A stretch of 64,000 nt of DNA. Source: CBDCRK01 sp965220955. GTDB lineage: Bacteria; Desulfobacterota; Binatia; Bin18; CBDCRK01. Of this stretch, positions 60,575-64,000 are shown piece by piece. The notes beneath the pieces are model-generated. The model made no database searches. It had not been told where the DNA came from and saw nothing but the letters and a program-made list of their open reading frames with translations. The position numbers and the translations under genes were made by a program. The DNA is taken from the NCBI GenBank assembly GCA_965220955.1, contig CBDCRK010000045.1:74503-138502 (forward strand). The letters run 5' to 3'. Within the stretch, counting starts at the first letter, position 1. Each line of letters opens with the position of its first letter.

Positions 60575-62775
60575 GTTTTGCCTCCTGGGGTCGAATTCGG
60601 ACAAATAGCGAATCTGGTGCCTCCCGGCCAAAAAGGTTCTTTTCCCGTTTTCTCTTCCATTTTTCGCACCTGCGTTTCACCGCGTCCTCGGTAATCTCGT
60701 GGTAAACGAAAAGCGGGTGATGAGCGGGATATGACATGCCTCTCCCGAATATCCCTCTCCCAAAGCTCAAAGCGCCCATCCACAACCTTGGCAAACAGAC
60801 ACTTGTTCACCCAGTACTGCATTGGGTCTCTCGGTCTCCGCCATCTTCTGGTACCAATGCCGAGCCCATCGGTTTCTCTCAAAGGCATATTCAGCAGCGC
60901 TATGGGCCATACCGATAAGCCCTGCTCGGCCAGCATGGTTAGCCAGGACACGGGCCGGCTCTTCGCGATCGTCGCAGAAACCGGCAACCATCAAACCGCG
61001 TGCGACTACCGCCGGTGTGTCGCTGCTACATTTGGCCTCGATATAGGTATTCAGGATATTTTGGCGGCCAGCCTGCTCAGCGGCGAGGACTTCCATAGCA
61101 AGCTCATGGTCCGTCACTGCGCGGTCGAGTCGCGCACAGCGGAGTTCATCAAGAAGTGGATTGGCGGCCGATTCCCATAACGCTCTTCTGCTCCAGCGTC
61201 AGTTTCGCATAGCCCTCAGTGAGTATGTGGAAAGGTTTGGGCTCCTCTAGCTTTTTCGAATAAGGACTTCGCCTTCTCCGGCTCATCCTTAGGAAATGGC
61301 ATACGCGGTCAGCAGCGCTACGTTGTAAATCCAGAGCGTAACTCCGGCACTGTCAGAGCCGAGGAATGAATCTGCCAAATCGACCAAGGCTCCCGGGTCT
61401 GCCACATAGAACGCGTCAAAAGCCTTCCAGAGAAAAGTTCTCAAGCAGACGGACGTTAGGCTTTTCTTCGGACAAAAAGGCGACGGGTAATTTCTGTCGC
61501 CGCGTCCGCGTCCGAGTTGTCGCGCCGCCCCACCAAAGTGATTCAGGCATAATACGGTCCAGAATAGTGCTCGGATCGGCAACGCCCTGCCTTACAGCAT
61601 CAATCAGTGTGAGCGATCCGTACCGTGTCTCCCAACCGTCCTCGTTTTTACTATCGGTGTGGCGCCACCCGCTTTCGATCATCCGCAGTCAGCAGCTCTG
61701 ACAGCTCACGCCGATAGATTGTCTCCGAACACGTCGGCGCGAACCCGTTCGGTTTCATGCCGGATGAGGTCAGCCAATGATATTGCACGCGCACCTGCGG
61801 AAGTCAACGGCGTCTCCGAATACCGCGCAAAGGCCTAGCAGGACGGCAAGCTAGTGCTCTATCGTCCTGTTCGTAACTGCGACCCGCAACCTACGCTCAA
61901 ATAGCCATCCTCATCGAGAGGATTTGAGGTCAGGTTGCAAAGACTGGTGAGGTACTTTCCGCCGTCATTTACTGGTATCAGCAGCATCGCTCCCAACTGC
62001 TCCGAAGCGGCCAGTAACGGAAAGGCAAACAGCAATAGGATACTGGGCAGACAATCCATCCGCTCTTTCTCGGGACATGTCCGCTAAGGCCGAAGGGTTA
62101 CGCAGAATGTCAACAAGTCTCAGCGCACGTTCCCTATCAATCAACGGACCGTGCTCTTTATCAATGCAGTGCGATCTGACGTAGCGGAAAGCCACTTCTG
62201 ATAAATAGCTGATCCAGAAGCTCCAAGTGCTTTTCAACCGCGATTTTGGGGAAGAACCGTGCGATGGCGGGTAAGGCGTCTTCGAAAAAAAGGTCTTCTG
62301 ACTCGTATCGACCATCGGTCCAGATGGAGCTTGGTCACATCTACCTGCTGGTAGTTGGCCGCGGTTTTGACAACATTAGTCGGCTTTTCGGACGCCGGAT
62401 CACAAGGGTCTACCGAACAATAGTCTTCAACCAGCCTCCAGCTCTCCGGCCACGGCCATGGCTCGCGCAAAGTCTTGACAAGAGCGCTTGCCTCTCGTGC
62501 ATCATCATCGTTCCCCGTAGCGTTAAGAATGCTCACAAGCGCACACTTCCCGGTGCGAGACGAATCATCGGCGCGGAAAACACGACTTTCGTTCAAGAGC
62601 GCACTTCGTGCACTTGCCCAGTCGCAGGAATTGAGGCTGAGTAGGTGACGAAATTGCTCATAAAGCCAATAAAGGCTACCATTCAGCGCCCTGGAAAACG
62701 AAGCCTGGACAAGCGCACACGCGAAAGGAGCCAGTTCCGCCCCAGCAAGAAGCGTGATTGCGAGCCTCGTCAAGC
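60567..62775 (-). pseudogene. Large multiply frameshifted gene, unrecognised
   Basis: Protein-like segments follow one another in different frames: LNGSLYWLYEQFRHLLSLNS (62.7 kb), LREPWPWPESWRLVEDYCSV, FFEDALPAIARFFPKIAVEK (62.2 kb), YVRSHCIDKEHGPLIDRERA, LLIPVNDGGKYLTSLCNLTS (61.9 kb), SLTLIDAVRQGVADPSTILD (61.6 kb), ARGLMVAGFCDDREEPARVL (61.0 kb), VNKCLFAKVVDGRFELWERD and SYPAHHPLFVYHEITEDAVK to a stop at 60567. At least six frameshifts are needed. The original was a helical-repeat protein of over 700 residues, lacking its N-terminus here. Heavy decay or poor sequence; family unknown. Confidence 0.7.
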
Positions 62776-64000
62776 TTCGCCGAGCTCGCGCGTCGCGGGA
62801 CGCGGGTGATTTTCGTGAGCCTTGGAACACCGTATGCGTTGAGCGAGCTTTCGGGGGCAGCCGCGCTCATCGCGACCTATGATTTTGCGCCGGCGTCGCA
62901 GCGCGCACTCGCGCGGGCGCTCTTCGGGGAAGTCCCAATCAACGGTAGGCTTCCGGTTCGTCTGTCCGAGGGGTATCCTCAAGGACACGGCCTTCGCGCC
63001 GATGCGCACGCTATGAAACTCGAGCAACAGGAAAACCCCGAGGAAGTGGGGATGTCGAAGCGCGGTCTGAACGATGCGGTCGATCGGGTGCGCAAAGCGA
63101 TCGAGGACGGGGCAACACCGGGTGCCGTCGTGCTCGTGGCGAGACGAGGTGAAATCGTGGTCGAGGAGGCGCTCGGCCGTTTGAGCTACGACGAAGACGC
63201 CGAGCGCGTCCGCCGCGACACGATGTACGACCTGGCGTCGCTCACGAAGGTGATCGTCACCACCACGCTTTCGATGATCCTCTACGAGCGGGAGCAGTTG
63301 GATCTCGAAAGCCCGGTGACCGCGTACATACCGGAATTCAGCGGCGGCGAGAAAGACACCGTTCTCGTCGAGGATCTGCTCGCTCATTCCGGTGGGCTCT
63401 TGTGGCGGAGAGAGCTCTACAAGAAGTTCGAGGGAAAGACGCCGGAAGAATCCTGGGTCGGCTACATCGAAACGATCTGCGAGATGCCGCTCGACTACCC
63501 GCCGAGGTCCAAGACTATCTATTCCGATCTCGGAGTTCTCCTTCTTGGGGAGGTCCTCGAGCGCATCACCGGGAAACCTCTCGACGTTCTTGCGCAAGAA
63601 GAGCTCTTCGAGCCACTCGGTATGGACGAGACCCTCTTCCAGCCGCCCGCGTCGCTCAGGTCACGGATCGCGCCGACCGAACGAGACGAGTGGCGCGGCC
63701 GGGTCGTTCACGGGGAAGTGCACGACGAGAACGCATACGGTCTCGGAGGGCTTGCGCCGCACGCCGGGCTTTTTTCCACGGCACGAAGCCTCGCGCCGTT
63801 CGTACAGATGATTCTCAATGGCGGGGCGTACAACGGGCACCGGCTTGTGAACGGCGCTACGATCGAGCTCTTCACCACCCGCGCCGAGCTCGTCCCCGAC
63901 TCCAGCCGGGCGCTCGGTTGGGATACCCCGTCGGGGCGGAGCTCGTCGGGGAAGTATTTCTCGGATGAGTCCTTCGGGCACACGGGGTTCACCGGGACTT
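62758..64000 (+). CDS. GH3 C-domain/beta-lactamase (serine hydrolase) fusion, 3' partial
   Basis: Open from just after a TGA (62755-62757) to the window end. The start of the true protein is absent. First 80 residues, ARRGTRVIFVSLGTPYALSE and ALFGEVPINGRLPVRLSEGY, match the end of a family 3 glycoside hydrolase. After NPEEVGMSKRGLNDAVDRVR a class C beta-lactamase-like domain follows: SxxK in DLASLTKVIVTT, YSDLGVLLLGEVLE for YxN/YxD, and FGHTGFTGT cut by the window. Such fusions are known for cell-wall or muropeptide hydrolases. GC content is clearly higher than upstream. Confidence 0.8.
   Translation, partial: MRASSSFAELARRGTRVIFVSLGTPYALSELSGAAALIATYDFAPASQRALARALFGEVPINGRLPVRLSEGYPQGHGLRADAHAMKLEQQENPEEVGMSKRGLNDAVDRVRKAIEDGATPGAVVLVARRGEIVVEEALGRLSYDEDAERVRRDTMYDLASLTKVIVTTTLSMILYEREQLDLESPVTAYIPEFSGGEKDTVLVEDLLAHSGGLLWRRELYKKFEGKTPEESWVGYIETICEMPLDYPPRSKTIYSDLGVLLLGEVLERITGKPLDVLAQEELFEPLGMDETLFQPPASLRSRIAPTERDEWRGRVVHGEVHDENAYGLGGLAPHAGLFSTARSLAPFVQMILNGGAYNGHRLVNGATIELFTTRAELVPDSSRALGWDTPSGRSSSGKYFSDESFGHTGFTGT

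Noticed and set aside
62770..63597. 275-codon minus-strand frame at the right end
   Set aside because: It lies opposite the GH3/beta-lactamase frame, which carries catalytic motifs; the antisense reading is rich in His/Arg/Glu without a family pattern.

Overview
The window reads as one contig from an uncultured Gram-negative bacterium. The housekeeping genes (proS, pyrF, dxr, cobS, an FtsB-like protein, a dGTPase, a B-family DNA polymerase) sit among many acyl-CoA, CoA-transferase and flavin-oxidoreductase genes plus squalene-hopene cyclase. That mix resembles soil, sediment or sponge-associated lineages such as Tectomicrobia/Entotheonella or other former Deltaproteobacteria. This is inference from gene content only. 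No rRNA or tRNA gene was found to settle it.

Layout. 1-538 is the end of an enoyl-CoA hydratase. 581-6403 is an AT-richer 5.8 kb island bounded by a 69-bp direct repeat. It carries a RiPP cluster (61-aa precursor ending in YNR/FHN/RHN triads, radical SAM/SPASM maturase, 2OG-Fe(II) oxygenase, HExxH-type peptide hydroxylase) and, on the other strand, an ATPase-HNH pair of the Septu/PtuAB kind. 6.6-29.3 kb is a catabolic and lipid region: amidohydrolase, APC permease, two haloalkane-dehalogenase-like hydrolases, nitroreductase, a hotdog ammonia-lyase with an ornithine-cyclodeaminase-like enzyme, two class III CoA-transferases, an unusual nitrile hydratase alpha/beta-like fusion in an operon with an alpha/beta hydrolase and a luciferase-like monooxygenase, then a thiolase-like protein, shc, dxr and a squalene/phytoene synthase. 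29.3-46.3 kb is mostly core: TrmJ-like methyltransferase, a 30-aa histone-H1-like peptide, FtsB-like, decayed gcvH, pyrF, proS, two acyl-CoA dehydrogenases, isoaspartyl peptidase, PolB, LysR, an HPF-cold-shock fusion ending in an 18-bp tandem repeat, and cobS.

46.3-62.8 kb is accessory and partly decayed: a dimethylformamidase-like subunit pair, a Ddn-like nitroreductase, a HigA-type antitoxin with a gutted toxin, DUF2442, a secreted propeller-like protein, then a fully overlapping operon vapB-vapC-hsdR-ygjP with no hsdM or hsdS visible. Beyond that lies a membrane-protein gene split by a two-gene cassette between 67-bp direct repeats, and a large multiply frameshifted gene. From about 62.76 kb the sequence switches abruptly to GC-rich DNA encoding a GH3-C-domain/beta-lactamase fusion that runs off the window; this may be an assembly join.

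The strongest candidate for an under-described system is the RiPP cluster with two different hydroxylases, co-located with an anti-phage-like ATPase/HNH pair inside one direct-repeat-bounded island.
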